A stretch of DNA of 64,000 nt from assembly GCF_003606365.2 (NCBI RefSeq), contig NZ_CP031933.2, positions 1,178,001 through 1,242,000 of the forward strand, in the 5' to 3' direction. This stretch comes from Companilactobacillus zhachilii (GTDB taxonomy: Bacteria; Bacillota; Bacilli; Lactobacillales; Lactobacillaceae). Position numbers and translations under genes: made by a program. Below the pieces are notes generated by a model that was not told the DNA's origin, made no database searches, and was given only the letters and a program-made list of their open reading frames with translations. Below, piece by piece: positions 1-11,734 of this stretch (within the stretch, counting starts at the first letter, position 1; every line of letters begins with the position of its first letter).

Positions 1-1142
1 TCACGCCGATTCAATATCCGGCTGATGATCAGACCGCACTTTGGAAGACGACTCACTTTGATTTCCATTCAATTCATGATAATATTTTGAAACTTGATAT
101 TCTGGGACATGATGATCCCACAATGATTCGTATGCTTCAAGATTTGTCTGGTATTGATCCTAAGACTTTGCCAGTCAAGGATCCTGGAGTTATGGAGTTG
201 TTTAGAAGTACTGATTCACTTGGTGTTAAACCAGAACAGATTTTCTCAAAGACTGGAACACTGGGAGTGCCCGAGTTTGGGACGCGTTTTGTTCGAGGGA
301 TGCTTGAGAAAACTCATCCAACGACTTTTGCCGAATTACTACAAATTTCAGGACTATCACATGGGACTGATGTGTGGTTAGGTAATGCGGAAGAGTTGAT
401 TGATAAGGGTATTGTTACGCTAAAAGATGTTATTGGTTGTCGTGATAATATTATGATGGATTTAATTCACTATGGTATGGATTCACAGATGGCTTTCCAA
501 ATTATGGAGCATGTTCGTAAGGGACGTGGTATTCCTGATGATTGGAAACAAGCAATGAAAGATGCCGACGTGCCTGATTGGTATATTGATTCATGTTTGA
601 AGATCAAGTACATGTTCCCTCGGGCCCATGCGACAGCTTACATTATTATGGCGTTAAGAATTGCCTACTTTAAAGTGCATTATCCACTTTATTATTACAG
701 TGCTTACTTTACTGTTCGTGCGGATGATTTTGATTTAGTTGCGATGACAACTGGTAAGGATGCTGTTAAAGCTTCCATGAAAGCCATCAATGATAAAGGG
801 ATGGATGCCTCAACCAAAGAAAAGAATTTGCTAACTGTGTTAGAATTAGCTAATGAGTGCTTGGAACGTGGTTTCAAAATTAAGATGGTCGATATTGAAA
901 AGTCAGATGCTTTTGAATTCAAAATTATTGATGATAAGACATTGTTGGCACCTTTCAATGCTATTCCTGGTTTGGGTGACAACGTTGCTAAGCAAATCAT
1001 TGCTGCTCGTGAAGAACAACCATTCTTATCTAAACAAGATTTAGGTACTCGTGGTAAGGTTTCAAAGACTGTTATCGAATATATGACGGAAAATCATGTT
1101 TTAGATGGCATGCCAGACGAAAATCAGTTATCATTATTCTAG
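1..1142 (+). CDS. polC: DNA polymerase III PolC-type alpha subunit, C-terminal part (5' end outside window)
   Basis: Replicative DNA polymerase of low-GC Gram-positives. The reading frame is open from base 3 and enters within the polymerase domain (TPIQYPADD, then [11 protein letters not shown] and [10 protein letters not shown]), so a start at base 87 would be internal. Also visible are [25 protein letters not shown] and the C-terminal [11 protein letters not shown] helix-hairpin-helix-like stretch. The protein ends DENQLSLF, which resembles a beta-clamp binding motif (QLSLF). About 380 of roughly 1440 residues are present. Position directly upstream of rimP-nusA is the usual Bacilli order. 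Confidence 0.97.
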   Translation, partial: TPIQYPADDQTALWKTTHFDFHSIHDNILKLDILGHDDPTMIRMLQDLSGIDPKTLPVKDPGVMELFRSTDSLGVKPEQIFSKTGTLGVPEFGTRFVRGMLEKTHPTTFAELLQISGLSHGTDVWLGNAEELIDKGIVTLKDVIGCRDNIMMDLIHYGMDSQMAFQIMEHVRKGRGIPDDWKQAMKDADVPDWYIDSCLKIKYMFPRAHATAYIIMALRIAYFKVHYPLYYYSAYFTVRADDFDLVAMTTGKDAVKASMKAINDKGMDASTKEKNLLTVLELANECLERGFKIKMVDIEKSDAFEFKIIDDKTLLAPFNAIPGLGDNVAKQIIAAREEQPFLSKQDLGTRGKVSKTVIEYMTENHVLDGMPDENQLSLF

Positions 1143-1158
1143 GTATGGTTGTTATAAG

Positions 1159-1187
1159 TTGATTTAAATAGTAATATATGTTAAATT
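1159..1187 (+). promoter_or_regulatory. Possible promoter for the rimP-nusA-infB operon
   Basis: TTGATT (1159-1164), a 17-bp spacer, then TAAATT (1182-1187). It lies between the polC stop and the hairpin at 1213. If used, that hairpin would lie in the mRNA leader of rimP rather than simply ending polC. The -10 is weak. Confidence 0.3.
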
Positions 1188-1212
1188 AACTACTAGTTAA
1201 TTATTGATTAAT

Positions 1213-1239
1213 GAGTGAGCAGAAATGCTCACTCTTTTT
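1213..1239 (+). terminator. Intrinsic terminator after polC
   Basis: A 9-bp perfect stem (GAGTGAGCA / TGCTCACTC) with a GAAA loop is followed by five T. It ends only 28 bases before the rimP start, so no promoter fits between them. It may act as an attenuator for the operon. Confidence 0.8.
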
Positions 1240-1266
1240 ATTGCCGATTACTTTGGAGGAATGTCC

Positions 1267-1734
1267 TTGGATACAAAAGTTGAAGAATTAAAAGCCATTT
1301 TACAGCCAATCTTAGAGAAACATGATTTTTTCCTTGTTGATCTAGAATTCGTCCACGAACGTGGAGACTGGTACTTAAGAGTTTATGCTGATAAAAAAGG
1401 TGGCATCAACATTGATGACTGCGCGCTTATTAGTGAAGAATACGGAGAAAAGTTGGATGAACTAAATCCAATTGAACCTGCTTACTACCTAGAAGTTTCA
1501 TCTCCAGGTGCAGAACGTCCATTAAAAAATGACGAAAGTCTTTCTAACTATGTAGATGATTATGTACACGCTTCTCTTTATCAAAAACAAGATGGTCAAA
1601 AAGCTTTTGAAGGAACATTAAGTGAAGTAACAGCTGACAAGATAACTTTGATCGTTAAAGTTAAGAATTTAAAAAAACAAGTAGAAATTAGCCGAGACAA
1701 TATCGCTAAGATTCGACTTGCAATCGAATTCTAA
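1267..1734 (+). CDS. rimP: Ribosome maturation factor RimP
   Basis: Assists 30S subunit assembly. About 155 residues, the usual RimP length, with the N-terminal alpha/beta domain (FFLVDLEFVHERGDWYLRVY) and the conserved YLEVSSPGAERPL segment before a C-terminal Sm-like barrel. The start was chosen as TTG 1267: GGAGGA at 1255-1260 sits 6 bases upstream of it. ATG 1261 touches the ribosome site, and ATG 1225 lies inside the polC terminator hairpin. First gene of the rimP-nusA-ylxR-ylxQ-infB run, 10 bases before nusA. Confidence 0.95.
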   Translation: MDTKVEELKAILQPILEKHDFFLVDLEFVHERGDWYLRVYADKKGGINIDDCALISEEYGEKLDELNPIEPAYYLEVSSPGAERPLKNDESLSNYVDDYVHASLYQKQDGQKAFEGTLSEVTADKITLIVKVKNLKKQVEISRDNIAKIRLAIEF

Positions 1735-1744
1735 GGAGAAAAAC

Positions 1745-2971
1745 ATGAGTAAAGAAATGGTTGAGGCCCTTGATGCGCTTGAAAGCGAAAAGGGTATTAA
1801 AAAAGAATATGTGATTGAATCACTCGAAGCCGCTTTGGTAGCAGCTTATAAGAGAAATTACAACCAAGCCCAAAACGTTGATGTTGAATTTGACGCTAAA
1901 AAGGGTAATATACATGTTTATGCAGTTAAAGAAGTCGTTGAAGATGTTGTTGATGATCGTTTGGAAGTTAGTCTAGAAGATGCTCAACAAAAGAGTAAAG
2001 GTTATGAAATCGGCGATCATATCAAAGAAGAAGTTACACCAAAAGACTTCGGACGAATTGCTGCCCAAACTGCTAAGCAAGTTATCATGCAAAGAGTTCG
2101 TGAAGCTGAACGTGATATTATTTATAATGAATATAGCCAATATGAACATGAAATAATTCAAGGTACAGTTGAACGTAGTGACAGTAGATATGTTTATATC
2201 ACTTATGGACGTATCGAAACAGTTATGCCAAAAGCTGACCAAATGCCTGGCGAAACTTACAACTCACGTGACCGTATCCGTGTTTATGTAACAAAGGTTG
2301 AGAATGCTACAAAGGGTCCTCAAGTCTTTGTTTCTAGAACTGATCCAGGTTTGGTAAAACGTTTGTTTGAACAAGAAGTTCCAGAAATTTACGATGGAAC
2401 TGTTGAAATTGTTTCAATTGCCCGTGAAGCTGGTGATAGAACAAAGATTGCTGTTAAGTCAGACAATCCAGACGTTGACCCAGTTGGTACTTGTGTTGGA
2501 CCAAAGGGTGCCCGTGTTCAAGCAGTTGTGGATGAATTAAATGGTGAAAACATTGATGTTGTACCTTATGTTGATGACCCAGTTGATTTCATCGCTAATG
2601 CTTTGAATCCTGCTGAAGTTATTGCGGTTCAATTTGATGAAAATGATAAGAAACAATGTATCGTTATCGTTCCTGATTATCACTTGTCACTAGCAATTGG
2701 TAAGAAGGGTCAAAATGCACGTTTGGCCGCTAAATTAACTGGTTATAAGATTGATATTAAGCCTGAATCACAAGTTGAATTTGTCGATGACAATGACCAA
2801 GATGTTGACTTAGCCGATGTTGAGAGTGGTAAGATCGATATTGAAAAGACACGTGAAAATGCGGCTAATGCTGATGATGCAAAGAATCCAGCTGCTGAGT
2901 CGAATGATGACGATGATGCAACCGATACAGACACAGATGTAGACAGTGATACAACTGATTCAGAAAATTAA
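1745..2971 (+). CDS. nusA: Transcription termination/antitermination protein NusA
   Basis: Binds RNA polymerase and modulates pausing, termination and antitermination. The order is an N-terminal polymerase-binding domain (1-125), an S1 domain near 138-205 (GTVERSDSRYVYITYG), and two KH domains (GPKGARVQAVVDEL near 252, IGKKGQNARLAAKLTGYKI near 317). The last 60 or so residues are an acidic Asp/Ser/Thr-rich tail (DDDDATDTDTDVDSDTT), a low-complexity extension. The start is ATG 1745 after AAGGAG. The longer ORF from 1718 overlaps rimP and adds residues without family support. Confidence 0.97.
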   Translation: MSKEMVEALDALESEKGIKKEYVIESLEAALVAAYKRNYNQAQNVDVEFDAKKGNIHVYAVKEVVEDVVDDRLEVSLEDAQQKSKGYEIGDHIKEEVTPKDFGRIAAQTAKQVIMQRVREAERDIIYNEYSQYEHEIIQGTVERSDSRYVYITYGRIETVMPKADQMPGETYNSRDRIRVYVTKVENATKGPQVFVSRTDPGLVKRLFEQEVPEIYDGTVEIVSIAREAGDRTKIAVKSDNPDVDPVGTCVGPKGARVQAVVDELNGENIDVVPYVDDPVDFIANALNPAEVIAVQFDENDKKQCIVIVPDYHLSLAIGKKGQNARLAAKLTGYKIDIKPESQVEFVDDNDQDVDLADVESGKIDIEKTRENAANADDAKNPAAESNDDDDATDTDTDVDSDTTDSEN

Positions 2972-2986
2972 CAAGGGGTGATGGAT

Positions 2987-3295
2987 TTGGCAACTCGTAA
3001 GATACCAATGCGTAAAGATATTTTGACAAACAAGATGTATCCAAAAAGAGAAATGGTAAGAATTGTCAAAGATAAAGAAGGCAACATTTCAATAGATCCT
3101 ACCGGAAAGAAGCCTGGTCGCGGTGCTTATGTTGGTCTGGATCCTGAAGCCGTTAAAGATGCAAAATCAAAAAAATCTTTAGAAAAAGTTTTCTCACATG
3201 CAGTACCTGAAAACTTCTATGATGAATTATTCGACTTTGTCGATCATCAAAAAGCTAGAATGGATCTTTTTGGAGATCTAGGGAAGAAACATTAA
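2987..3295 (+). CDS. ylxR: YlxR family RNA-binding protein (RnpM)
   Basis: Small basic protein encoded between nusA and ylxQ in Bacilli. The family is reported to bind RNase P RNA. About 102 residues with the characteristic REMVRIVKDKEG and GKKPGRGAYV motifs. A strong extended ribosome site (AAGGGGTGAT, 2973-2982) favours the TTG at 2987. GTG 2978 and ATG 2981 lie inside the ribosome site. The stop overlaps the ylxQ start as TAATG, implying translational coupling. Confidence 0.92.
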   Translation: MATRKIPMRKDILTNKMYPKREMVRIVKDKEGNISIDPTGKKPGRGAYVGLDPEAVKDAKSKKSLEKVFSHAVPENFYDELFDFVDHQKARMDLFGDLGKKH

Positions 3296-3591
3296 TGAAA
3301 TCTTTCTTAAATTTTTTAGGCATTGCAGTCAGAGCAAGAAAAGTTATTAGTGGAACTGAACTAACCATCAACGGAATTCGTAGTGGTGAAGTTAAATTGG
3401 TAATTATGGCAGAGGATTGTAGTCCACGGACAAAAAAAGATTTGCACAACAAGGCAAGTTATTATAATGTACCTGTGGTAGATACTATAAGTAGTAGTGA
3501 CTTAAAAATGGCTATTGGAAGAGATAGAAAAGTTATGGGAATAACAGATCTTGGATTTGCTAAAAGGTTAAAAGAATTTATGGACAATTAA
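3295..3591 (+). CDS. ylxQ: YlxQ-type L7Ae/L30e family ribosomal/RNA-binding protein
   Basis: A 98-residue kink-turn RNA-binding fold protein. Visible features are [23 protein letters not shown], typical of the L7Ae/L30e family, and a C-terminal [13 protein letters not shown] helix. It overlaps ylxR by one base (TAATG) and is followed after 13 bases by infB. The conserved nusA-ylxR-ylxQ-infB order supports the assignment. Its exact RNA target is not known from sequence. Confidence 0.92.
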   Translation: MKSFLNFLGIAVRARKVISGTELTINGIRSGEVKLVIMAEDCSPRTKKDLHNKASYYNVPVVDTISSSDLKMAIGRDRKVMGITDLGFAKRLKEFMDN

Positions 3592-3604
3592 GGAGAGTGA
3601 TAGG

Positions 3605-6502
<2,898 letters not shown>

Positions 6503-6520
6503 GCATTTAATTTAATTAAA

Positions 6521-6564
6521 AAAATAAAGTCTTGATGTTTTTAAACGTCAGACTTTATTTTTTT
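6521..6564 (+). terminator. Intrinsic terminator after infB
   Basis: AAATAAAGTC...GACTTTATTT form a long, nearly perfect stem around a short TTTAA-type loop, followed by a T run. It ends the rimP-infB operon just before repeat copy A. Confidence 0.85.
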
Positions 6565-6580
6565 GTTGAGAATGATTAAG

Positions 6581-6767
6581 TATGCCGCCTCCAGGAGCAA
6601 GAAGATTAGGTCGCTATGGGGACCGATTCGAGCCGAAAGGCGGTCTCGAACCTCGATTTTGAACTTCGAGAAGTACACTCGAATTTCAAAACTCGTCCCG
6701 TGGTGTAAGGGATAAATCCCTAACGCTACTTGCACAGTGACCTAATTTTCTTGCTCCCTCCGGCTAG
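6581..6767 (+). repeat. Dispersed multi-hairpin intergenic repeat, copy A
   Basis: About 187 bp. The outer arms, starting GGAGCAAGAA and ending TTCTTGCTCC, pair over about 22 bp with two G-U pairs. They enclose three inner hairpins: TTCGAG...CTCGAA, TTTTGAACTTCGAG...CTCGAATTTCAAAA and AAGGGAT...ATCCCT. A constant GGGGACC...GTCCC pairing closes the first two. Homologous to copies at 8528, 18907, 19451(-) and 21891(-). Orientation matches the upstream gene infB. Confidence 0.9.
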
Positions 6768-6990
6768 GGTGTGTTTTTAAATTATTTTTTTAAAACGGCA
6801 TATCAGCACTATAATTTATTCGTTGTTTTGTAATAAATAATAGATGTGAATAGTTGCTCTCGCATAATTACTATTTTTAGTCAATTTGATTTCAAAATTT
6901 GGTTAAAGGTAATATTGTTGAAAAAAGCTTTTTTGTATAAATATGATAGGAATAAAGCCCGTATCCTTACTAAGGTTTTATTGCTTGGTG

Positions 6991-6999
6991 TGATATAAT
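6991..6999 (+). promoter_or_regulatory. Extended -10 promoter for rbfA
   Basis: TGATATAAT gives a TGnTATAAT extended -10 with no good -35 at the standard distance. It lies 64 bases before the rbfA start, downstream of repeat copy A, and would re-start transcription after the infB terminator. Confidence 0.5.
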
Positions 7000-7062
7000 C
7001 AAGCAGTGATGAAGAAATTTACTGGCTTAAATAGAATTTTTAAATAAAGTAGGAGGTACGAT

Positions 7063-7422
7063 ATGGTTAAACATCGTATTGGTCGTGTAGAACAAGAAGT
7101 TCAAAAAGAAGTTAATGATATTCTTTTAAAACGTGTTCGTGATCCACGAGTTCAAGGCGTTACAGTGACAGGTGTTGAAATGACAGGTGATTTGCAAGAT
7201 GCAACTATCTATTACAGCATTTTGTCTGAAAAAGCTAGTGACGTTGAAAAGACTCAAGCTGGCTTGGATAAAGCTAAAGGCTTGATCAGACGTGAGCTTG
7301 GTCAAAAGTTAACTTTGTACAAAGTTCCTGAATTGGAATTCAAACAAGATCAATCAGTTCGCTATGGTGAAAAGATTGATAAGTTAATTGCTAAGTTACA
7401 TCAAGACGAAGCTAATCGTTAA
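7063..7422 (+). CDS. rbfA: 30S ribosome-binding factor RbfA
   Basis: Late 16S rRNA processing and cold-adaptation factor with a KH-like fold that binds the 30S subunit. 119 residues, the normal length. Family hallmarks are RIGRVEQEVQKEVNDIL, RDPRVQGVTVTGVEMTGDL and the C-terminal VPELEFKQDQSV. ATG 7063 follows AGGAGG. Unlike many Bacilli, it is separated from infB by 560 bp holding a terminator, repeat A and its own promoter, so it is probably transcribed alone; a terminator follows at 7444. Confidence 0.96.
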   Translation: MVKHRIGRVEQEVQKEVNDILLKRVRDPRVQGVTVTGVEMTGDLQDATIYYSILSEKASDVEKTQAGLDKAKGLIRRELGQKLTLYKVPELEFKQDQSVRYGEKIDKLIAKLHQDEANR

Positions 7423-7443
7423 TAAACTTTCGAGTATTATGGC

Positions 7444-7490
7444 AAATGGCCTCAGTAATCCGATTTTGGATTGCTGAGGCCATTTGTTTT
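7444..7490 (+). terminator. Intrinsic terminator after rbfA
   Basis: AAATGGCCTCAG, a TAATCC/GGATT inner stem and CTGAGGCCATTTG form an almost perfect hairpin of about 18 bp, followed by TTTT. Confidence 0.85.
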
Positions 7491-7541
7491 AAGCGGAAGA
7501 AGATATGTTTTGAAAACGGTAATAACAAGGCTACCTTTTTT

Positions 7542-7569
7542 CTGACAAGACTAGTAAAATTATTATGAT
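7542..7569 (+). promoter_or_regulatory. Probable promoter for truB
   Basis: CTGACA (7542-7547), a 16-bp spacer and TATGAT (7564-7569), 23 bases before the truB start and downstream of the rbfA terminator. Confidence 0.45.
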
Positions 7570-7592
7570 ATTAGATAGATACGGAGATTATT

Positions 7593-8501
7593 ATGGACGG
7601 AGTAATTCCATTAAATAAAGAAATCGGGCAAACTAGTTCCGATTATGTTTATAAACTAAGAAAAATATTACATACGAGGAAAATTGGTCATACAGGGACA
7701 CTAGATCCATTGGTCAACGGTGTTCTACCAATTTGTGTGGGACAGGCTACTAAGCTCGTAAACACACTGACAGGCTCTCCTAAGGAGTATGAAGGGGAGA
7801 TAACTTTAGGCAAGTCAACAACAACTGAAGATCGTGAAGGTGAAACGGTTAAAGAACAAAAATTAACGAAGCCTTTTACTATTGACGAATTGAATCCAAT
7901 TTTTGAAAAAATGACCGGTGATTTGACACAAATTCCACCAATGTTTTCGGCTGTACGTGTCAATGGGAAAAAGCTTTATGAATATGCCCGAGCAGGAATA
8001 GAAGTTGAGCGTCCAGAACGCCATATTCATATTTATGATTTTCATATTATGGGTGAGCCTGTTTTTGATGAAACTACTGGCTATCAGACAATTAAGTTCC
8101 ACGTTAGATGTTCTAAAGGAACTTATGTGAGAACTTTAGCGGTTGAGTTTGGTCATCTACTTGATATGCCTGCCTATATGTCGCAGTTGACTCGTGTCAA
8201 AAGTGCTGGTTTTCCTATTGCGGAGACTTTTACAATTGGCCAAATTGAAACCATGATGGACAATAACGACTATAGTTTTTTAAGATCAATTGATGATGTT
8301 TTGACAGATGTTCCTAGCCATGAATTGACCGATGAAGAGTGGGAAGTTCGTGTGTTGCATGGTGGATTTTTGGAATTAACGGATGAAGATAAAACTAAAC
8401 AGTTGCGTGTACAAAGAGATGGAATTACGAAAGCCCTTTACAAGTATGATAAAGTAAGAGATATGTGGATTCCTGATTTAATGTTATTAAATAATAAATA
8501 A
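7593..8501 (+). CDS. truB: tRNA pseudouridine(55) synthase TruB
   Basis: Makes pseudouridine at U55 in the T loop of tRNAs. 302 residues. The catalytic motif GHTGTLDPLVNGVLP has its Asp near residue 39. Later motifs MFSAVRVNGKKLYEYARAG and SKGTYVRTLAVEFG are present. The remaining C-terminal region (from about 245) resembles the RNA-binding extension of Bacilli TruB. ATG 7593 follows GGAG. In many relatives truB and ribF are adjacent; here 361 bp with repeat copy B separate them. Confidence 0.96.
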   Translation: MDGVIPLNKEIGQTSSDYVYKLRKILHTRKIGHTGTLDPLVNGVLPICVGQATKLVNTLTGSPKEYEGEITLGKSTTTEDREGETVKEQKLTKPFTIDELNPIFEKMTGDLTQIPPMFSAVRVNGKKLYEYARAGIEVERPERHIHIYDFHIMGEPVFDETTGYQTIKFHVRCSKGTYVRTLAVEFGHLLDMPAYMSQLTRVKSAGFPIAETFTIGQIETMMDNNDYSFLRSIDDVLTDVPSHELTDEEWEVRVLHGGFLELTDEDKTKQLRVQRDGITKALYKYDKVRDMWIPDLMLLNNK

Positions 8502-8527
8502 AGTTTGAAAGACAAATGTACTATGCT

Positions 8528-8712
8528 TATGCCGCCTCCAGGAGAAAAAAATTTAGGTCGCTATGGGGACCGATTCGAGCCAAAGAGCGGTCTCGAATCT
8601 CGATTTTGAACCTCGCAAAATACGCGAGTTTCAAAAGTCGTCCCGTGTTATAAGGGATTTATCCCTTATAACACCTTCACAGCGACCCAAATTTCTTTCT
8701 CCTTCCGGATAG
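8528..8712 (+). repeat. Dispersed multi-hairpin intergenic repeat, copy B
   Basis: Same architecture as copy A. The outer arms begin GGAGAAAAAAATTTAGGTCG and end in CTTTCTCC, with the change at the fifth position compensated on both sides. The last hairpin is GTTATAAGGGAT/ATCCCTTATAAC, where the arms have become longer. Lies 27 bases after truB in the same orientation. Homology to copy C appears to continue about 140 bp past the end. Confidence 0.9.
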
Positions 8713-8862
8713 TTTATTTGTTGGTTTGAATGAATATTGAGTAAGTGGAAGTAACATATTGTATGTTCAGTCACTTTTCATGCCATTGATGACTAGGGTA
8801 TCAGGGATTAAAGTATGACTTAAATCTTTCAATCTTTAAATAATAAATAAAAGAGTATAAAA

Positions 8863-9792
8863 ATGCAGATTGTAAACGTTAAACATCCGTTATTGGAGCA
8901 ACAACGGCCAGCAGATGATACCGTCTTGATAATGGGATTCTTTGATGGTGTGCATTTGGGACATCAGAAAGTTATTAAAACTGGTGTTGAACTGGCACAG
9001 AAACATAACCTGAAGGCTGTTTTGATGACTTTTGACCGCTCACCAAGAACGGTTTATCAACACGAAAAAAACTTTAAATACTTGTCAACGATGCAAAGAA
9101 AAGCCCAATTAGTTGAACAATTAGGTGTTGATTATCTTTATTTTGTTCAATTTAGTGAAGATTTTGCTCACTTACAACCACAAGAATTTGTCGACCAATA
9201 CATGGTTGGATTGAAGGCTAAGTATGTGGTTGCCGGTTTTGACTACACTTATGGGAAAAAAGATATTGCTAATATGCAGCGCTTGCCTGAGTACGCACAG
9301 AGAAGGTTTGAGACTGTCACTGTACCCGAGCAACTGATAAATGGGCAAAAAATTGGTTCTAGTGCAATTAAGATGTTTATTTCCCAAGGTCACATTCAAA
9401 CTGCTAATGAGTTTTTAGGTTACTCGTATCAAAACCAAGGTGAAGTTATCCATGGCTTACAAAGAGGAAGAACACTTGGATATCCGACCGCTAATCTAGC
9501 AGTGGATGGTTCACAGCTAGTTCCTGCCATCGGTGTGTATGCTACTCGTATCAAGATTGGCAAAAAATGGTATGGTGCAATGACTTCGGTGGGCTATAAT
9601 GTGACATTTAAAGAGAACACTGGTGTAACTATTGAAACCAATATTTTCGATTTTGATGAGCAAATTTATGGTCAACATGTTGAACTTGAATGGGTCCGAT
9701 ATTTGCGTGGTGAAGTTAAGTTTGACGGTGCTGAAGGTTTAATTAAACAATTGGAATTGGATAAAGCAAATGCGCTAAAAGCATTAGATTAA
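8863..9792 (+). CDS. ribF: Bifunctional riboflavin kinase/FAD synthetase
   Basis: Converts riboflavin to FMN and FMN to FAD. 309 residues. The N-terminal adenylyltransferase domain has GFFDGVHLGHQ near 26 and FDYTYGKK near 126. The C-terminal flavokinase has GRTLGYPTANL near 203 and the GVYATRIKIG strand. ATG 8863 has only a weak upstream ribosome site (AAAGAG). No FMN riboswitch was seen in the 150 bp before it. A terminator follows at 9817. Confidence 0.96.
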   Translation: MQIVNVKHPLLEQQRPADDTVLIMGFFDGVHLGHQKVIKTGVELAQKHNLKAVLMTFDRSPRTVYQHEKNFKYLSTMQRKAQLVEQLGVDYLYFVQFSEDFAHLQPQEFVDQYMVGLKAKYVVAGFDYTYGKKDIANMQRLPEYAQRRFETVTVPEQLINGQKIGSSAIKMFISQGHIQTANEFLGYSYQNQGEVIHGLQRGRTLGYPTANLAVDGSQLVPAIGVYATRIKIGKKWYGAMTSVGYNVTFKENTGVTIETNIFDFDEQIYGQHVELEWVRYLRGEVKFDGAEGLIKQLELDKANALKALD

Positions 9793-9816
9793 AATAATTT
9801 GAAGCAAAACTTAAAG

Positions 9817-9866
9817 CAAACAAGGTCAGCAGTCCGAATTCGTCGGATCACTGGCCTTGTTTGTTT
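9817..9866 (+). terminator. Intrinsic terminator after ribF
   Basis: AAACAAGGTCAG...CTGGCCTTGTTT with inner GTCCGA/TCGGAT pairing, followed by TTGTTT. It also lies at the 3' end of the convergent gene at 9904-10419. Confidence 0.8.
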
Positions 9867-9903
9867 CAACCTGAAAAAATTGCTTGTTTTTTATTGCCTG
9901 AAA

Positions 9904-10419
9904 TTATGATTGATGAAGATCAATAGCTCGAGTAATTTGTGTTTTTGGCAGAGCACGATGTTTTTCTAAGATGTCATCTTGTTTTTGTAATTCATTTAAT
10001 AAGGCTGCGATGGTTGGATTAGTTTTAGCCATTAACTGAATTTGTTCCATTTTGAGAGCTTCATCGTAAGCTTTGTTAAGTTGTTTATAGATTAATTCAC
10101 GGTTAGCAATTTCTTTGTGAATACCATAAGCCTGTCGTTCTTGATCAATGATTTGTTCTGGAGTGATGACAGCTAAAATGGGACGTGTTGTTTTAGATAT
10201 TCCCTCGCTAAGGTTAATTTCAGATACGATAGCAGGGACTACTGGTAAGTCGTTATAACCAGAGTTAGGTACAATCACTAGATCGTTGACCTTAACTTTG
10301 AAGCCACGACTGAAATAAGAGTATTGCTTACCTGAAACTAAATTTTCCCAGGGATTATCAATGAGATCTTCGTAAGATTCTGAGTTGAGAAATTTTACAC
10401 CAATAATTTGATTTTGCAT
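9904..10419 (-). CDS. Hypothetical protein with a beta-barrel-like N-terminus and a helical C-terminus
   Basis: 171 residues, not recognised. The N-terminal half (about 1-85) is strand-rich, with FKVKVNDLVIVPNSGYND and VVPAIVSEINL, a pattern loosely like the small DNA-binding barrel at the start of PriA. The C-terminal half is predicted helical and charged (IANRELIYKQLNKAYDEALKMEQ). There is no signal peptide or membrane segment. The minus-strand ATG is preceded by CGAGGTAAATT, a good ribosome site. Convergent with ribF and divergent from hrcA. It may be a genus-specific cytosolic nucleic-acid-associated protein, but that is a guess. Confidence 0.75.
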   Translation of the reverse strand: MQNQIIGVKFLNSESYEDLIDNPWENLVSGKQYSYFSRGFKVKVNDLVIVPNSGYNDLPVVPAIVSEINLSEGISKTTRPILAVITPEQIIDQERQAYGIHKEIANRELIYKQLNKAYDEALKMEQIQLMAKTNPTIAALLNELQKQDDILEKHRALPKTQITRAIDLHQS

Positions 10420-10589
10420 AATTTACCTCGAATAAGTATTGTCAATTAGGATTGAAACTATGTATAGGTTAATTTTAATCTCGGTCTGGAAATTTAACTA
10501 GTCTTTGTAGGATAAAAAAACGAAATGTTTAAAATTATGCATCAATGAAAATTAATAACTGAAAAGTCTGAAAAAATGAGCGTGCATAC

Positions 10590-10618
10590 TTGACACTAAT
10601 GGGATAGATTGTTATATT
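10590..10618 (+). promoter_or_regulatory. Sigma-A promoter of the hrcA-grpE-dnaK-dnaJ operon
   Basis: TTGACA (10590-10595), a 17-bp spacer and TATATT (10613-10618). The predicted start near 10625 places the CIRCE operator at the very beginning of the transcript, the classical arrangement. Confidence 0.85.
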
Positions 10619-10626
10619 TTACATTG

Positions 10627-10653
10627 TTAGCACTCAGGTATGAATAGTGCTAA
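10627..10653 (+). promoter_or_regulatory. CIRCE operator (HrcA binding site)
   Basis: TTAGCACTC, nine bases, TAGTGCTAA. This matches the consensus TTAGCACTC-N9-GAGTGCTAA with one substitution in the right half. It overlaps the transcription start of hrcA, so HrcA would repress the chaperone operon until heat shock titrates GroEL. Confidence 0.95.
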
Positions 10654-10669
10654 AAAGGAGGACGGTATA

Positions 10670-11716
10670 ATGCTATCACAACGCCAAGATGCAATCTTGA
10701 GAGAAGTCGTGCGCATATTTACAGATACCGGCCAGCCGGTTGGTTCGAAGACATTGATGAATGAATTACCTTTCCATGTAAGTTCTGCGACAATCAGAAA
10801 TGAAATGGCAATGCTAGAGGAAGTAGGTTATCTCGAGAAAACCCATCTTTCATCTGGTAGAATTCCTTCAGCGATGGGATATCGTTATTATCTTGATCAT
10901 TTGGTACAGCCAACAAGTGTACCGCAAGATATAGCGCAGAGAATTGACGATGATTTTGGTAAAACTTATCATCAAATTGATGATATCATTGAACAATCTG
11001 CCAAAATCTTATCTCATCTGACCAGTTACACAGCTATCACGTTGGGTCCAGAGAGCAGTTCAATCTTGTTAACAGGTTTTAGAATTGTTCCTTTGAACCC
11101 ACATCAACTTATGGCAATCATTGTCACAAGTGATAATAATGTCGAGAATAATATTTATACAATAGATGATGATTTTGATACTTCGTTGATTGAAAAAATT
11201 GTTAACATTGTTAATGACAAGTTAGTTGGACAACCTTTACCAAAGGTTATTCAAATGTTGCACAATGATGTACCAGCAATCCTTTCAGAATACATGTATT
11301 CCAGTGATGGGTTGCTTGATATGATGGATCAGCTTTTCAAGAAAGCTGGTGCAGAAAAGTATTATGTTGATGGGCAACTAAATTTGTTGAATTATGCTAA
11401 CAATGATGATTTATCGCAAGTTCAGTCATTATTCTCAATCATCAATCAGAGCACTGATTTGAGAAAATTAATTGATCCAAGTATTTCTGATGATGGCATT
11501 CGTGTTCGTCTCGGAAGTGAGCTTGGAAGTGATGCGTTGAAGAATTACAGTATTATTACTGCAAATTATGATGTTGGTCATCATGGTAAGGGTGTAATTG
11601 CCTTACTTGGTCCAACGACAATGCATTATTCACAATTGATTGGGTTACTTGGAGAATTTAGAGTTGAGTTAGCCAAAAGGCTGATCGATTACTATTCAAG
11701 GTATGATGATTCTTGA
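10670..11716 (+). CDS. hrcA: Heat-inducible transcription repressor HrcA
   Basis: Represses class I heat-shock genes by binding CIRCE. 348 residues. The N-terminal winged helix (QRQDAILREVVRIFTDTGQPVGS and VSSATIRNEMAMLEEVGYLEK) is followed by a GAF-like domain and ends in FRVELAKRLIDYYSRY. ATG 10670 follows AAGGAGGAC. An earlier GTG/ATG at 10640 lies inside CIRCE and was rejected. First gene of the operon with grpE 18 bases downstream. Confidence 0.97.
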   Translation: MLSQRQDAILREVVRIFTDTGQPVGSKTLMNELPFHVSSATIRNEMAMLEEVGYLEKTHLSSGRIPSAMGYRYYLDHLVQPTSVPQDIAQRIDDDFGKTYHQIDDIIEQSAKILSHLTSYTAITLGPESSSILLTGFRIVPLNPHQLMAIIVTSDNNVENNIYTIDDDFDTSLIEKIVNIVNDKLVGQPLPKVIQMLHNDVPAILSEYMYSSDGLLDMMDQLFKKAGAEKYYVDGQLNLLNYANNDDLSQVQSLFSIINQSTDLRKLIDPSISDDGIRVRLGSELGSDALKNYSIITANYDVGHHGKGVIALLGPTTMHYSQLIGLLGEFRVELAKRLIDYYSRYDDS

Positions 11717-11734
11717 AATTTTTAGGAGGAAGTA

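Noticed and set aside
6581..6767. Repeat copies as tRNAs or CRISPR
   Set aside because: The GGTTCGAATCC-type T arm is absent, copies are kilobases apart rather than regularly spaced, and both orientations occur.
8713..8862. FMN riboswitch before ribF
   Set aside because: The conserved RFN-element boxes were not seen; the interval is repeat-flank sequence.
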